A DNA stretch of 64,000 nt from Butyrivibrio sp. AC2005 (GTDB lineage: Bacteria; Bacillota; Clostridia; Lachnospirales; Lachnospiraceae), in the NCBI RefSeq assembly GCF_000424145.1, contig NZ_AUJI01000022.1, positions 46,270 to 110,269 on the forward strand. The letters run 5' to 3'. Positions 23,684 to 32,699 of the stretch are shown here, in pieces. The notes beneath the pieces were generated by a model. It made no database searches. It was not told the DNA's origin and saw nothing but the letters and a program-made list of their open reading frames with translations. The position numbers and the translations under genes are program-made. Position 1 is the stretch's first letter; every line of letters starts with the position of its first letter.

Positions 23684-25678
23684 ATGAAGAACTACGAGAA
23701 GTATCAGAGACAGTATTTCATGCCACCAAAGGCAACCTATGAATGGGTGAAAAAAGATTATCTTGATAAACCACCGATATGGTGTAGTGTTGATCTTCGA
23801 GATGGAAATCAGGCACTTATTGAGCCCATGAGCCTTGATGAAAAACTCGAGTTTTTCACAATGCTTGTTAAGCTGGGCTTTAAGGAAATTGAGATCGGAT
23901 TCCCGGCTGCTTCTGAGACAGAGTTTGAGTTTGCAAGAACACTTATTGAGAGAAACATGATCCCTGATGATGTGACAGTACAGGTTCTGACACAGGCCAG
24001 AGAGCACATCATAAAGAGGACCTTTGAGGCTGTAAAGGGAGCACCTAAAGCAATAATTCATCTTTATAATTCCACATCTGTTGCACAGCGTGAGCAGGTA
24101 TTTAAAAAGAATAAAGAGGATGTTAAACAGATAGCTATCGATGGTGCGAAGCTCCTTGATAAGCTTGCAAAAGAGACTAACGGCAACTTCTCATTTGAGT
24201 ATTCTCCAGAGAGTTTCCCCGGAACAGAGGTTGATTATGCAGTAGAAGTCTGCAATGCAGTACTTGATGTGTGGAAGCCTACTAAGGAAAACAAAGCAAT
24301 AATCAACATTCCTACTACAGTAGAGATAGCTATGCCTCATGTGTTTGCAACACAGGTTGAATATATTCACAAGAATCTTAAATACCGTGACGCCGTTACA
24401 CTTTCACTTCATCCGCACAATGACAGAGGTTCAGGAATCAGTGATGCCGAGCTTGGATGCCTTGCAGGTGCAGACAGAATAGAAGGAACACTGTTCGGAA
24501 ACGGTGAGAGAACAGGAAATGTAGACATCGTGACACTTGCACTTAACATGTACTCACATGGTGTGGATCCGAAGCTTGATTTCGCAAATATAAATGAGAT
24601 CGGTGAGACTTATGAGCGTCTTACAAGAATGCGTATTTTCGAGCGTCAGCCGTATGCCGGACAGCTTGTATTTACAGCATTTTCAGGATCACATCAGGAT
24701 GCCATCAGCAAAGGCTTCTCCTGGCGTGATGCAGGAAAAGATAAAGGAATATGGTCAGTTCCGTATCTGCCGATCGACCCCAAGGATCTTGGAAGAGAAT
24801 ACGACGGAGACGTTATCAGAATCAATTCCCAGTCCGGAAAGGGCGGCGTAAGCTACATCCTGAAGACTAACTATGGAATGATGGTTCCGAGAGAAATGCA
24901 GACAGACATCAGCTATACAATGAAGGATGTATCCGACAGAGAGCATGCTGAGCTTGCACCCGGAAGAATTTATCAGATATTTGAGGATAAGTACGTTCAC
25001 AATGATTCTGTATTCAGAGTTGTGGATTGTCACTTCAAGCAGGTTAACGGAATCCTCGCAGAGGTTACGATCACTCATGCAGGAAAAGAACATATTGTAG
25101 AGGCTAACGGAAACGGACGCCTGGATGCTGTAAGTAACGCTTTCAAGCAATACTTCAACATAAGCTATGAGCTTTCGGTTTACGAAGAGCATGCACTTAG
25201 CCGTGGTTCTTCATCAAAAGCCGTTACCTATGTGGGAATTACCTGTGGCGGTAAGAAATTCTGGGGTGTAGGAATTGATGAAGATATCATCAAGTCTTCC
25301 ATCAACGCACTTACAATTGCTGTAAATCAGCTTGATGATGTCAAGGCAAGTACTGACGCAAAGGATGAGAGAATCAGCGCAATATTAAATTACATTCAGG
25401 AAAACTATCTGTCTGTAACACTGGATGATCTTTCCAAGGAATTCTATCTCTCTAAGCCGTATCTTTCCAAATATATAAAGGAAAAATCCGGAATGACCTT
25501 TGGGGAAAATGTAAAGAAAATCCGACTTAAAAAAGCAAGCATTCTTCTTAAAAACGGCAACATGAAGGTTGAGAGAGTGGCTGAAGCTGCGGGATATCAG
25601 AATGTTGAGCATTTCAACAGACTCTTTAAAAAGAAATATGGTATGACACCCGTTCAGTATCGAAGCAATAGCAGATAA
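23684..25678 (+). CDS. leuA: 2-isopropylmalate synthase fused to an AraC-type DNA-binding domain
   Basis: The 664 residues begin with a LeuA type 2 catalytic TIM barrel (about 1-400): [16 protein letters not shown] with Arg39-Asp40, metal ligands His243 and His245 in SLHPHNDRG, and [11 protein letters not shown] LeuA dimer/regulatory-like domain follows (about 430-550), the region where leucine usually binds. The last ~107 residues (558-664) are a complete AraC/XylS double helix-turn-helix: [20 protein letters not shown], then [20 protein letters not shown] and [16 protein letters not shown] precedes ATG 23684. The enzyme starts leucine synthesis; the added domain suggests that it also binds DNA. 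No other leu genes are adjacent. There is no frameshift at the junction. Confidence 0.93.
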   Translation: MKNYEKYQRQYFMPPKATYEWVKKDYLDKPPIWCSVDLRDGNQALIEPMSLDEKLEFFTMLVKLGFKEIEIGFPAASETEFEFARTLIERNMIPDDVTVQVLTQAREHIIKRTFEAVKGAPKAIIHLYNSTSVAQREQVFKKNKEDVKQIAIDGAKLLDKLAKETNGNFSFEYSPESFPGTEVDYAVEVCNAVLDVWKPTKENKAIINIPTTVEIAMPHVFATQVEYIHKNLKYRDAVTLSLHPHNDRGSGISDAELGCLAGADRIEGTLFGNGERTGNVDIVTLALNMYSHGVDPKLDFANINEIGETYERLTRMRIFERQPYAGQLVFTAFSGSHQDAISKGFSWRDAGKDKGIWSVPYLPIDPKDLGREYDGDVIRINSQSGKGGVSYILKTNYGMMVPREMQTDISYTMKDVSDREHAELAPGRIYQIFEDKYVHNDSVFRVVDCHFKQVNGILAEVTITHAGKEHIVEANGNGRLDAVSNAFKQYFNISYELSVYEEHALSRGSSSKAVTYVGITCGGKKFWGVGIDEDIIKSSINALTIAVNQLDDVKASTDAKDERISAILNYIQENYLSVTLDDLSKEFYLSKPYLSKYIKEKSGMTFGENVKKIRLKKASILLKNGNMKVERVAEAAGYQNVEHFNRLFKKKYGMTPVQYRSNSR

Positions 25679-25749
25679 ACAAAGGCTGTTTTTTGCGATA
25701 AACATGCCAAAAAATCCAAATGAGGTATTTCATGCAGGGGATTTTGTGG

Positions 25750-25755
25750 TATAAT
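25750..25755 (+). promoter_or_regulatory. Extended -10 promoter element before the SCP2-like gene
   Basis: TGG-TATAAT, an extended -10, lies 46 bp before the start codon at 25801. Confidence 0.55.
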
Positions 25756-25800
25756 GTACATGTTTTTTGGGATTAAATTTTTTATGAAGTGGAGGAAAAA

Positions 25801-26259
25801 ATGACTTACGAAGAAGTAGTAGCAAAGGTAAAAGAAGCACTTAAGGATGCTGATGTTAGCAATGTTAAGGAGCATGCAGCTTACCAGTTTAATATAACCG
25901 GCGAGGGCGAAGGCGCTTTCTATGTTGAGATTGCAGATGGAAAATTAAATGTAGAGCCTTACGAGTATTTCGACCGTGACATTCTTGTTTATACATCAGC
26001 AGCTGATCTTATGGATATTCTTGAAGGCAGAGATGATTTTGTAAACGCTAATCTTTCAGGAAAAATCAACGCAGAGGGTGACCTTAGAAAGGCTGAGCTC
26101 TTAAAGAGCGTAAGCATTAAGGCTGAGACAAAAGAGGCTCCTGCTGAAGAAGCTACTGATAAGAAAGCTCCTGCCAAGAAGGCTACAGCAGCTAAAAAGC
26201 CTGCAGCTAAGAAGACTGCAGCCAAGAAGGCTCCGGCTAAGAAGGCTACTAAGAAGTAA
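25801..26259 (+). CDS. SCP2-like protein with histone-H1-like Lys/Ala tail
   Basis: The first ~105 of 152 residues form an SCP2 (sterol carrier protein 2)-like domain: YQFNITGEGEGAFYVEIADG, then KLNVEPYEYFDRDILVYTSA and DLMDILEGRDDFVNANLSGK. The last ~45 are a low-complexity tail of KK-A-P-A-KK-A-T type, like histone H1 or HU-fusion tails, likely to bind DNA, RNA or teichoic acids. GTGGAGG precedes ATG 25801; a start at 25789 overlaps it. It has its own promoter and terminator. The combination of a lipid-binding fold and a nucleic-acid-type tail is odd. The function is unknown. Confidence 0.85.
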   Translation: MTYEEVVAKVKEALKDADVSNVKEHAAYQFNITGEGEGAFYVEIADGKLNVEPYEYFDRDILVYTSAADLMDILEGRDDFVNANLSGKINAEGDLRKAELLKSVSIKAETKEAPAEEATDKKAPAKKATAAKKPAAKKTAAKKAPAKKATKK

Positions 26260-26292
26260 TAGCTTATTACAAACTGGATGATCAAACGAATT

Positions 26293-26330
26293 AATGGCTG
26301 CTGCAATTATTATTGTGGCAGTCATTTTTA
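26293..26330 (+). terminator. Terminator of the SCP2-like gene
   Basis: AATGGCTGC pairs with GCAGTCATT (one G-T pair), with an inner A/T stem, followed by TTTT. Confidence 0.75.
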
Positions 26331-26410
26331 ACCCTTAAGCCCTTTTATTTATTATAGAAGAAACAGTATAGAAGGCGCCGGTGAAAGCCGGCAAAAGAGG
26401 AAAATATATA

Positions 26411-27826
26411 ATGAGGTTTAATATGGCAAAAAACAAAGAAGTAGACGTTTTAATAATCGGTGCGGGCCCGGGTGGTATTTTCTGTGCTTATGAACTTGCA
26501 GAGAAGAGACCTGACCTTAAAGTAATGATTATAGAAAAGGGCAGATCTATTGAGAAGAGACAGTGCCCCAAGAGAAAGACAGGAAGATGCATGGGCTGTA
26601 AGCCTTGTTCAATCACAACAGGCTTTGCCGGCGCAGGCGCTTTTTCTGATGGAAAGCTTTCGCTGTCACCTGATGTAGGTGGAACACTTCCTGATATCCT
26701 GGGATACGATGAAGCAACAGCTCTTATCAGGGAATCTGATGACATATATCTGAAATTCGGTGCTGACACCAGTGTATATGGTGTCGATAAGGCTGAGGAG
26801 ATCCGCGAGATCAGAAGGAAGGCTATAAATGCCAACCTCAAGCTTGTGGAGTGTCCCATCAGGCACCTTGGAACAGAGGAAGGCTACAAGATTTATAAAA
26901 AGCTCCAGGAGCACCTTGAGGAAAAGGGTGTAGAGCTTATGTTCAATACAATGGTTGAAGAAATCATTGTTGAAGATGGTGTCTGCAAGGGTGTAAAAAC
27001 TCAGGACGGCAGCATTATCACAGCAAAGGAAATAGTATCAGCTGTAGGACGTGAGGGCGCAGACTGGTTCCATTCACAGTGCGACAAGATCGGAATCGAG
27101 ACCAAGCCCGGCACAGTTGATGTGGGTGTGCGAGTTGAGGTCAGAGATGAAATCATGCAGTTCCTTAATGAGAACCTGTATGAGGCCAAGCTTATTTTCC
27201 ATACTCCTACCTTTGATGATAAGGTGCGTACCTTCTGTACAAACCCTTCAGGTGAGGTGGCTACTGAGTACTATGAGGGCGGACTTGCCGTTGTCAACGG
27301 ACATGCATACAAGAGTCAGGATTTCAAGACAGACAACACCAACTTTGCACTTCTTGTATCCAAAAACTTTACTAAGCCCTTCAAGACTCCTATTGAATAT
27401 GGTAGGAAAATTGCGGAGCTTGCAAACATGCTCTGTGATGGTAAAATTTTAGTACAGACCTATGGTGACTTCAGAAGAGGCCGCAGAACTACAGATGAGA
27501 GACTTGCCAGAAACAACCTGATTCCTACACTTAAGGATGCGGTTCCCGGAGATCTTTCACTTGTATTCCCTCACAGAATCATGGTGGATCTTGATGAGAT
27601 GATCCAGGCACTTGATAAGGTTACGCCCGGAATTGCCTCTGACGAGACTCTTCTTTACGGCGTTGAGGTTAAGTTCTATTCTAATAAGGTAATTGTTAAT
27701 AAGGACTTTGAGACCAGCGTTAATCATCTTCGTGCGATCGGAGATGGAGCCGGAATCACAAGAGGCCTTCAGCAGGCCAGCGCCAACGGACTTAAGGTTG
27801 CGCGCAGTATCCTTGCTTCTATCTGA
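26411..27826 (+). CDS. FAD-dependent oxidoreductase (COG2509 type)
   Basis: The 471 residues start with a Rossmann FAD-binding motif (VDVLIIGAGPGGIFCAYEL, near residue 12). A Cys-rich insert (QCPKRKTGRCMGCKPCS) is characteristic of this uncharacterised dehydrogenase family. The C-terminal FAD motif is AIGDGAGITRGLQQASANGL. AGAGGA precedes ATG 26411; ATG 26423 is an alternative. The protein is soluble and cytoplasmic. The substrate is unknown; the cysteines may hold a metal or take part in redox. No partner gene is adjacent. Confidence 0.9.
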   Translation: MRFNMAKNKEVDVLIIGAGPGGIFCAYELAEKRPDLKVMIIEKGRSIEKRQCPKRKTGRCMGCKPCSITTGFAGAGAFSDGKLSLSPDVGGTLPDILGYDEATALIRESDDIYLKFGADTSVYGVDKAEEIREIRRKAINANLKLVECPIRHLGTEEGYKIYKKLQEHLEEKGVELMFNTMVEEIIVEDGVCKGVKTQDGSIITAKEIVSAVGREGADWFHSQCDKIGIETKPGTVDVGVRVEVRDEIMQFLNENLYEAKLIFHTPTFDDKVRTFCTNPSGEVATEYYEGGLAVVNGHAYKSQDFKTDNTNFALLVSKNFTKPFKTPIEYGRKIAELANMLCDGKILVQTYGDFRRGRRTTDERLARNNLIPTLKDAVPGDLSLVFPHRIMVDLDEMIQALDKVTPGIASDETLLYGVEVKFYSNKVIVNKDFETSVNHLRAIGDGAGITRGLQQASANGLKVARSILASI

Positions 27827-27850
27827 TTTAGATTCTGATTCCATTAATAT

Positions 27851-27898
27851 GCCTTCCCCTTGGGGGGAAAGGTGTCAGCAGAGCTGACGGATGAGGGG
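27851..27898 (+). repeat. Palindromic intergenic repeat, copy 1
   Basis: CCTTCCCC/GGGGGGAAAGG hairpin, then GTCAGC-AGA-GCTGAC hairpin, then GGATGAGGGG. The same three-part structure occurs at 54622-54722 and 61169-61213. Confidence 0.8.
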
Positions 27899-27923
27899 AT
27901 ATACATGAGGTTATTGTTTTAGT

Positions 27924-29012
27924 ATGCTGACAACTTTTTTAACTGAAAAAAGAATAAAAATAGCGCGGTCTCTGGCCGCGCTTATGCTTGCTACCGGAAT
28001 GGCATTTTCCCTTACAGGCTGTGCCAGTCTTGAACATACCAAGATTGTACTTATAACCGGTTTTACTGAAAATGAGCTATTCAGGATTGAGGACAGATCC
28101 TGCTCAAAATCTGAATTCATGGTGTATCTTGTTAATACGCAGAACTCCTATGAAGCAGGCTTTGGTGATGGAATCTGGAACGTGAATATCGGTGATAATA
28201 GCATGGAAAGCTACGTCAAGGATAAATGCCTTTCAACATTAGCACAGGTAAAGGCAATGAATCTGCTTGCTGTGGATTCCGGTATAGAGCTCAGTGAAGC
28301 GGAAATATCCAGTGCTAACTCTGCGGCATCCGAATACTTTTCATCACTTACGGATGATGATAAAAAGGCGATGTGTGGAATAACAGAGGAGACACTGCAG
28401 GAGATGTACCAGGAGTATGCAACTGCTGCAAAGCTCTACGACTACATAATCAGAGATATAAATCCCGAAATAAGTGATGATGAAGCACGCACTATAACTG
28501 TCGAGCAGATTGTTCTAAACGCATGGGAACTGGATTCCAAGGGACAAAAGGTTGCACTCGAAGGAGAAGCGAGACAGTCTGTAAAAAACAATGCACAACA
28601 GATTTTGCATCAGCTTAACGAAGGCACGGACTTCAGTGTTCTGATGGAACAATATAATGAAGCTGAGGAGAGCACTGTTTCTGTCGGTAAGGGTGATGTC
28701 GCACCTGAGATAGAGACTGCGGCGTTCAATCTTGATAACGGCGAAATCAGCTCAGTTATTGAATCAAACGATACATATGTTATACTTAAATGTATCAGTA
28801 CTTTTAATCGCGAAGAGACTGAAGCTAATAAGATAAGAATCGTCGAAGAAAAAAAGCGAGAGGTTTTCGGAGAGCAGTATGATGAGTTTGCTGCCAAGTT
28901 ATCCAAAGTCCTGAATGAGGAGCTTTACAAGAAAATCCATATTTCAGAAAACGTGGAAATATCAGACACAAACTTTTTCGATATTTACAGAAATCACTTC
29001 TCAACAGAATAA
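27924..29012 (+). CDS. PrsA/SurA-like peptidyl-prolyl isomerase lipoprotein
   Basis: The 362 residues have a lipoprotein signal (MLATGMAFSLTGC, Cys33). A SurA_N-like helical part follows (about 85-180), then a parvulin-like rotamase domain (about 190-300: RTITVEQIVLNAW ... SVSVGKGDVAPEIETAAFNL ... NDTYVILKCIS) and a helical C-terminus. It would fold secreted proteins at the outer face of the membrane, useful next to the many secreted proteins here. The parvulin catalytic His/Cys positions are not obvious, so it may act as chaperone only. The beta-helix gene follows after 22 bp. Confidence 0.85.
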   Translation: MLTTFLTEKRIKIARSLAALMLATGMAFSLTGCASLEHTKIVLITGFTENELFRIEDRSCSKSEFMVYLVNTQNSYEAGFGDGIWNVNIGDNSMESYVKDKCLSTLAQVKAMNLLAVDSGIELSEAEISSANSAASEYFSSLTDDDKKAMCGITEETLQEMYQEYATAAKLYDYIIRDINPEISDDEARTITVEQIVLNAWELDSKGQKVALEGEARQSVKNNAQQILHQLNEGTDFSVLMEQYNEAEESTVSVGKGDVAPEIETAAFNLDNGEISSVIESNDTYVILKCISTFNREETEANKIRIVEEKKREVFGEQYDEFAAKLSKVLNEELYKKIHISENVEISDTNFFDIYRNHFSTE

Positions 29013-29034
29013 TGAGGGAAAAGAGGGGGCTCTT

Positions 29035-30072
29035 ATGAGGATTGGTAATAAAGCACTTACATTATTAATGGCAGCTACAATAGCAGTACCTGCCATTTCT
29101 TTTGTTACACCGACTGCTATCAAGGTTCAGGCTGAGAATGTGTACAGACCTGAAGACTATGGTGCAAAAGCCGGTGATGGCATCGGTGACAGACAGGCAA
29201 TAAAGGACGCTGTGGAAGCAGCAGCCCAAAACGGTGGCGGAATAATTGAATTTGGCCCCGGACAGTACGATATAGATATACTTAATTTCAGCGGTACAGG
29301 TATTGGCGTTTATGTAGATAAACCTAATATTACCTTCAGACTTCAGGAATCGACAGTTTTAAATGTCCTTCCGACATCCTTTGGCGAGTTCTGCGCTATT
29401 CATGTAAAGGGTGATAATTTCAAGATTTCAGGTGGTAAGATCATTGGTGACAGATCCGGTCATAAGGGATCAGACGATGCTGACGGACATGGTATTGGGG
29501 TAACAGACTGCAGCCATGTTGAGATTACGAATATGACAATTCAGGATAACTGGGGCGATGGAATATATCTTGGCTCAGCTGCTGATGATGGTTCATATCC
29601 GGGAAGCAGTGATGTCAAAATCACCCACTGCACAATAAAAAACAACAGAAGAAACAATATTGCAATTGTTGATGCTGATCATGTGACAATCGACAATTGC
29701 AATATCAGTAATGCAAGCGGTGCATCCCCCTGCAGTGGTATACAGATTGAACCCAATACCGACGAGGGAAAGGTTCCGGGCAAAGCAGTATGCTCATCTA
29801 TTGTAATCAAAAACTCAACTATTAATGCGAAGAAAAAACATCAGAAAAACGGAAAGTATTTTGCTCTGAATATCCTTAATCCTTATTACCAGACCAACAA
29901 TAAGGTTGTCGCCAAAAACGTAAAGATAACAAACTGCAAGATAAAAGGCGATATGGGTAACTATTCAGGTAAAAAGGTTGTTTTGAAAAAGACAACTGTT
30001 ACAGGTACTTTTTATGATCATAAGAATACCTCCTGTAAGAAATGCAAAGTGAAGAAACACTACAAATTCTGA
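29035..30072 (+). CDS. Secreted right-handed beta-helix (pectate-lyase-like) protein
   Basis: The 345 residues have a signal peptide (MRIGNKALTLLMAATIAVPA ... VQA-E). The start is a Pectate_lyase_3-type fold (YRPEDYGAKAGDGIGDRQAI). Parallel beta-helix repeats fill about 60-300 (VEITNMTIQDNWGDGIYLGS, VKITHCTIKNNRRNNIAIVD, VTIDNCNISNASG). The C-terminus is basic with paired cysteines. GAGGGG precedes ATG 29035. It probably cleaves or binds a plant or bacterial polysaccharide. The D-G-I-Y motif is in place, but catalytic residues cannot be fixed without a structure. Confidence 0.88.
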   Translation: MRIGNKALTLLMAATIAVPAISFVTPTAIKVQAENVYRPEDYGAKAGDGIGDRQAIKDAVEAAAQNGGGIIEFGPGQYDIDILNFSGTGIGVYVDKPNITFRLQESTVLNVLPTSFGEFCAIHVKGDNFKISGGKIIGDRSGHKGSDDADGHGIGVTDCSHVEITNMTIQDNWGDGIYLGSAADDGSYPGSSDVKITHCTIKNNRRNNIAIVDADHVTIDNCNISNASGASPCSGIQIEPNTDEGKVPGKAVCSSIVIKNSTINAKKKHQKNGKYFALNILNPYYQTNNKVVAKNVKITNCKIKGDMGNYSGKKVVLKKTTVTGTFYDHKNTSCKKCKVKKHYKF

Positions 30073-30092
30073 CTGTAGCTTTGGAGTAGACT

Positions 30093-31937
30093 ATGATTAA
30101 TGGCAAAAAACTGGTTGCTTTATGCACCTACAGAATATACGATTCGCAGGTTTTTAGCTTCATTACAGAGCTGAACAGACTTTTGCAGGCTGATGACTGT
30201 TACCTTTTTATCTACACCCTTAATTCAGAAATCGGGAACAACGGAGATGAATCTGATGAGACAGCAGTTTTTGATCTCGTTCCTTTTGACAAGACTGATG
30301 CAGTTGTAATTATGGACGAGAAGATAAAGAGCCGCGAAGTGGTTCAGCATATTCTTGACAGGGCGAATGAACATGATGTTCCTGCAGTCATTATAGACGG
30401 CGAATATGAGAACACATCAATAGTTAAGTTTGACTACGCCAAAGGTTTTGAGGCTGTAGTACGTCACATAATTGAGTATCACAAGGTTAAAAGACCGCAT
30501 TTTATGGCAGGAAAAAGGAAGAGTCCTTTTTCTAACGAAAGAATAGAAGTATTTAAAAAAGTAATAACTGAAAATGGATTTACCTTTGATGACAGCATGA
30601 TAAGCTATGGTGATTTCTGGGCTGAGCCTTCAAGGAAGGCAACTCTTGAACTGCTTCAAAGACCTATTTTACCTGATGCAATTATCTGTGCTAATGACAT
30701 AATGGCGATAAATGTCTGTGATGTTCTTCAGACAAAGGGCATAAGGGTTCCGGATGAAGTTATAGTTTCCGGCTTTGATGGTGTCGAGGAGGCGTTCTGG
30801 TCTAAGCCGGGAATAACAACGTCAAAGTGTGACAGCATAGAACTGGCAGTAACCATAACTGATGTGGTGCTTTCTCTTTTCAAAGGAGAGAGGAACATTA
30901 TAAAGTGGATACAGCCCAGGTTTATTGAAAACGATTCATGTGGCTGTCCGCATAGTGATGCAGATCCGCTTCTTACGGTCAGCGGAATAAATGACAGGTT
31001 TTATCATCACCAGGATGATGTTCACGTTATGCAAGGGGTTACTGCCAAAATCATGAGCGGCAAGTCCTCTGATGAGAGCATTAAATATATAAGAAATCAT
31101 CTCACCTCACATATGTGTATTGTTGCTGAAAAATCCTGCTTTGATCTTGAGAACAACTTCCTTTTTGAGAATGTTGAAAAGGGTGAGAAGGTAGTCATTT
31201 ATGACTGGTATTCCAAAGATGATGAGGTTAAGCCCTACAACCCTGATGAGATAATTCCACATTTGATGGATGTTCTGGATAATGGATATCCGCTTATTTT
31301 CAATTGCCTTGAGTATATGGGCAAGGCCCCGGGATTTATATGCTACTCATACCCCAGGGCAGAGACTATAGATTATACTAAGACCACGAGCCTTACATAT
31401 TACCTTGGAATGGCGCTTGGTGGCTACGTAATTAATAAGTATCAGAAATATCTTCGTGATAAGCTTCAGAGAACCTATCAGCATGATGGTCTGACAGGAC
31501 TTTACAACAGACTGGCTTTTCTTGAAAAATTTGAGGAGCTACATGCTGACAGCACTAATCACGGGAAAAAAGCCACGCTTGTAATGCTTGATTTAAATGG
31601 TCTTAAACAAATAAATGACAGCTTTGGTCATCTTTCCGGGGATGAGGCTATAGCTACTGTTGCAAAGATTCTTAAGGATTCATGCCCACCTGATGCTCTC
31701 TGCGTAAGAATAGGCGGAGATGAGATGCTGGCTCTTATTCTTGGAGAATGTGACTGGGATTTACTTAAGAAAACAATGACAGCCAGGATGGAAGAAGCTA
31801 CCAGAAAGCTTGGATACACAGTCGCAGCCAGCATGGGAACGGCTTCCACCGTTTTTGATGCAAATATGAATCTTGATACTGTTATCGGACTTGCTGATGA
31901 GCAGATGTATAAGATGAAAAAGGAAAAACGGAAATAA
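30093..31937 (+). CDS. LacI-type sensor / GGDEF diguanylate cyclase
   Basis: The 614 residues begin, without any HTH or membrane segment, with a periplasmic-binding-like sensor of the LacI/GalR type (about 1-290: ALCTYRIYDSQVFSFITELN ... PDAIICANDIMAINVCDVLQ ... PDEVIVSGFDGVEEAFWSKP). A linker (about 300-440) and a GGDEF domain (about 450-614) follow. The active-site motif is G-G-D-E-M, with Met for the usual Phe/Tyr; substrate residues D-x-N-x-L-K-x-x-N-D are kept. It should make c-di-GMP in the cytoplasm in response to an intracellular ligand, perhaps a sugar. The next gene overlaps it by one base. Confidence 0.9.
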   Translation: MINGKKLVALCTYRIYDSQVFSFITELNRLLQADDCYLFIYTLNSEIGNNGDESDETAVFDLVPFDKTDAVVIMDEKIKSREVVQHILDRANEHDVPAVIIDGEYENTSIVKFDYAKGFEAVVRHIIEYHKVKRPHFMAGKRKSPFSNERIEVFKKVITENGFTFDDSMISYGDFWAEPSRKATLELLQRPILPDAIICANDIMAINVCDVLQTKGIRVPDEVIVSGFDGVEEAFWSKPGITTSKCDSIELAVTITDVVLSLFKGERNIIKWIQPRFIENDSCGCPHSDADPLLTVSGINDRFYHHQDDVHVMQGVTAKIMSGKSSDESIKYIRNHLTSHMCIVAEKSCFDLENNFLFENVEKGEKVVIYDWYSKDDEVKPYNPDEIIPHLMDVLDNGYPLIFNCLEYMGKAPGFICYSYPRAETIDYTKTTSLTYYLGMALGGYVINKYQKYLRDKLQRTYQHDGLTGLYNRLAFLEKFEELHADSTNHGKKATLVMLDLNGLKQINDSFGHLSGDEAIATVAKILKDSCPPDALCVRIGGDEMLALILGECDWDLLKKTMTARMEEATRKLGYTVAASMGTASTVFDANMNLDTVIGLADEQMYKMKKEKRK

Positions 31938-32557
31938 TGAAGGATATATCATTATTAATGGGACTGGTGGATTTTATTCCGGTAATCTTATTTGCTGTTG
32001 CATCCATAATTTTGCAGCGCGATTTATATAACAAGATGAGCAAGGGGGCCTTCGCATTATTTGCAATGGGAACTCTGGATATTATTTTTGCCGGGGGCTG
32101 TAAAGCTGTTTACAAGGTTTTATATGGCGCTGGAATTTGCGATTTTCAGGCTCTTAGTCAGATGTTTTTTCCCTTACAGGCAATTGGATTCCTTATGGCA
32201 GGGCTTGCTTGTATTGCAATGATTTTTTTCAGGCAGGGGAATACATTATATTCAGCAGCGCCACCTGTATTTGCAGGTACTTTTTTATTCATAACTGCGA
32301 TATGCCTTGGACTTACTATGCTTTTTGTTTCACTTTTTATTTTGGCTGTAAAGCTTAAAAAGAAATTTGCGATCACCATTTTTACCTTAAGCTTTATTTT
32401 TTCTCTAATTATGGGGTATTTTTCCTCAAAGGATTTTACTTTGGCAACCGTAAACTGGACTGCACAAGGCATAAATATTTTGGCACAGATATGCCTTTTA
32501 GCCGGAGTGGTTTCTCTTCACAAGGCAGGACTTGCTGATTTGGTTATTGAGAGATGA
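31937..32557 (+). CDS. Membrane protein of unknown function coupled to the GGDEF gene
   Basis: The 206 residues have six hydrophobic segments (about 8-27, 38-60, 72-95, 105-135, 140-165, 172-195). No family motif is recognised. The start codon overlaps the stop of the GGDEF gene (TAATG), so translation is coupled. It may be a membrane partner of the signalling protein, but nothing in the sequence proves it. Confidence 0.7.
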   Translation: MKDISLLMGLVDFIPVILFAVASIILQRDLYNKMSKGAFALFAMGTLDIIFAGGCKAVYKVLYGAGICDFQALSQMFFPLQAIGFLMAGLACIAMIFFRQGNTLYSAAPPVFAGTFLFITAICLGLTMLFVSLFILAVKLKKKFAITIFTLSFIFSLIMGYFSSKDFTLATVNWTAQGINILAQICLLAGVVSLHKAGLADLVIER

Positions 32558-32573
32558 GGAGAAAATACAATTA

Positions 32574-32600
32574 TTAGCACTCGTTATAAATGAGTGCTAA
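32574..32600. promoter_or_regulatory. CIRCE operator (HrcA-binding site) upstream of htpG
   Basis: TTAGCACTC, 9-nt spacer, GAGTGCTAA is a perfect match to the CIRCE consensus. It indicates heat-shock control by HrcA. Confidence 0.95.
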
Positions 32601-32607
32601 TTTTTTA

Positions 32608-32636
32608 TTGACTTTTGCCGCCTACGGTTTTAAACT
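32608..32636 (+). promoter_or_regulatory. Probable htpG promoter
   Basis: TTGACT, 17-bp spacer, TAAACT, starting 7 bp after the CIRCE operator. Confidence 0.6.
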
Positions 32637-32699
32637 CATATTTGTGGGTATTCTATATTTAGTAGAACACCCCTGCATTTATTATATGGAGGCAATACA

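Noticed and set aside
26101..26325. Minus-strand coding frame rich in Leu/Ser opposite the SCP2-like gene
   Set aside because: It is the shadow of the repetitive Lys/Ala codons of the tail; no ribosome site or homology.
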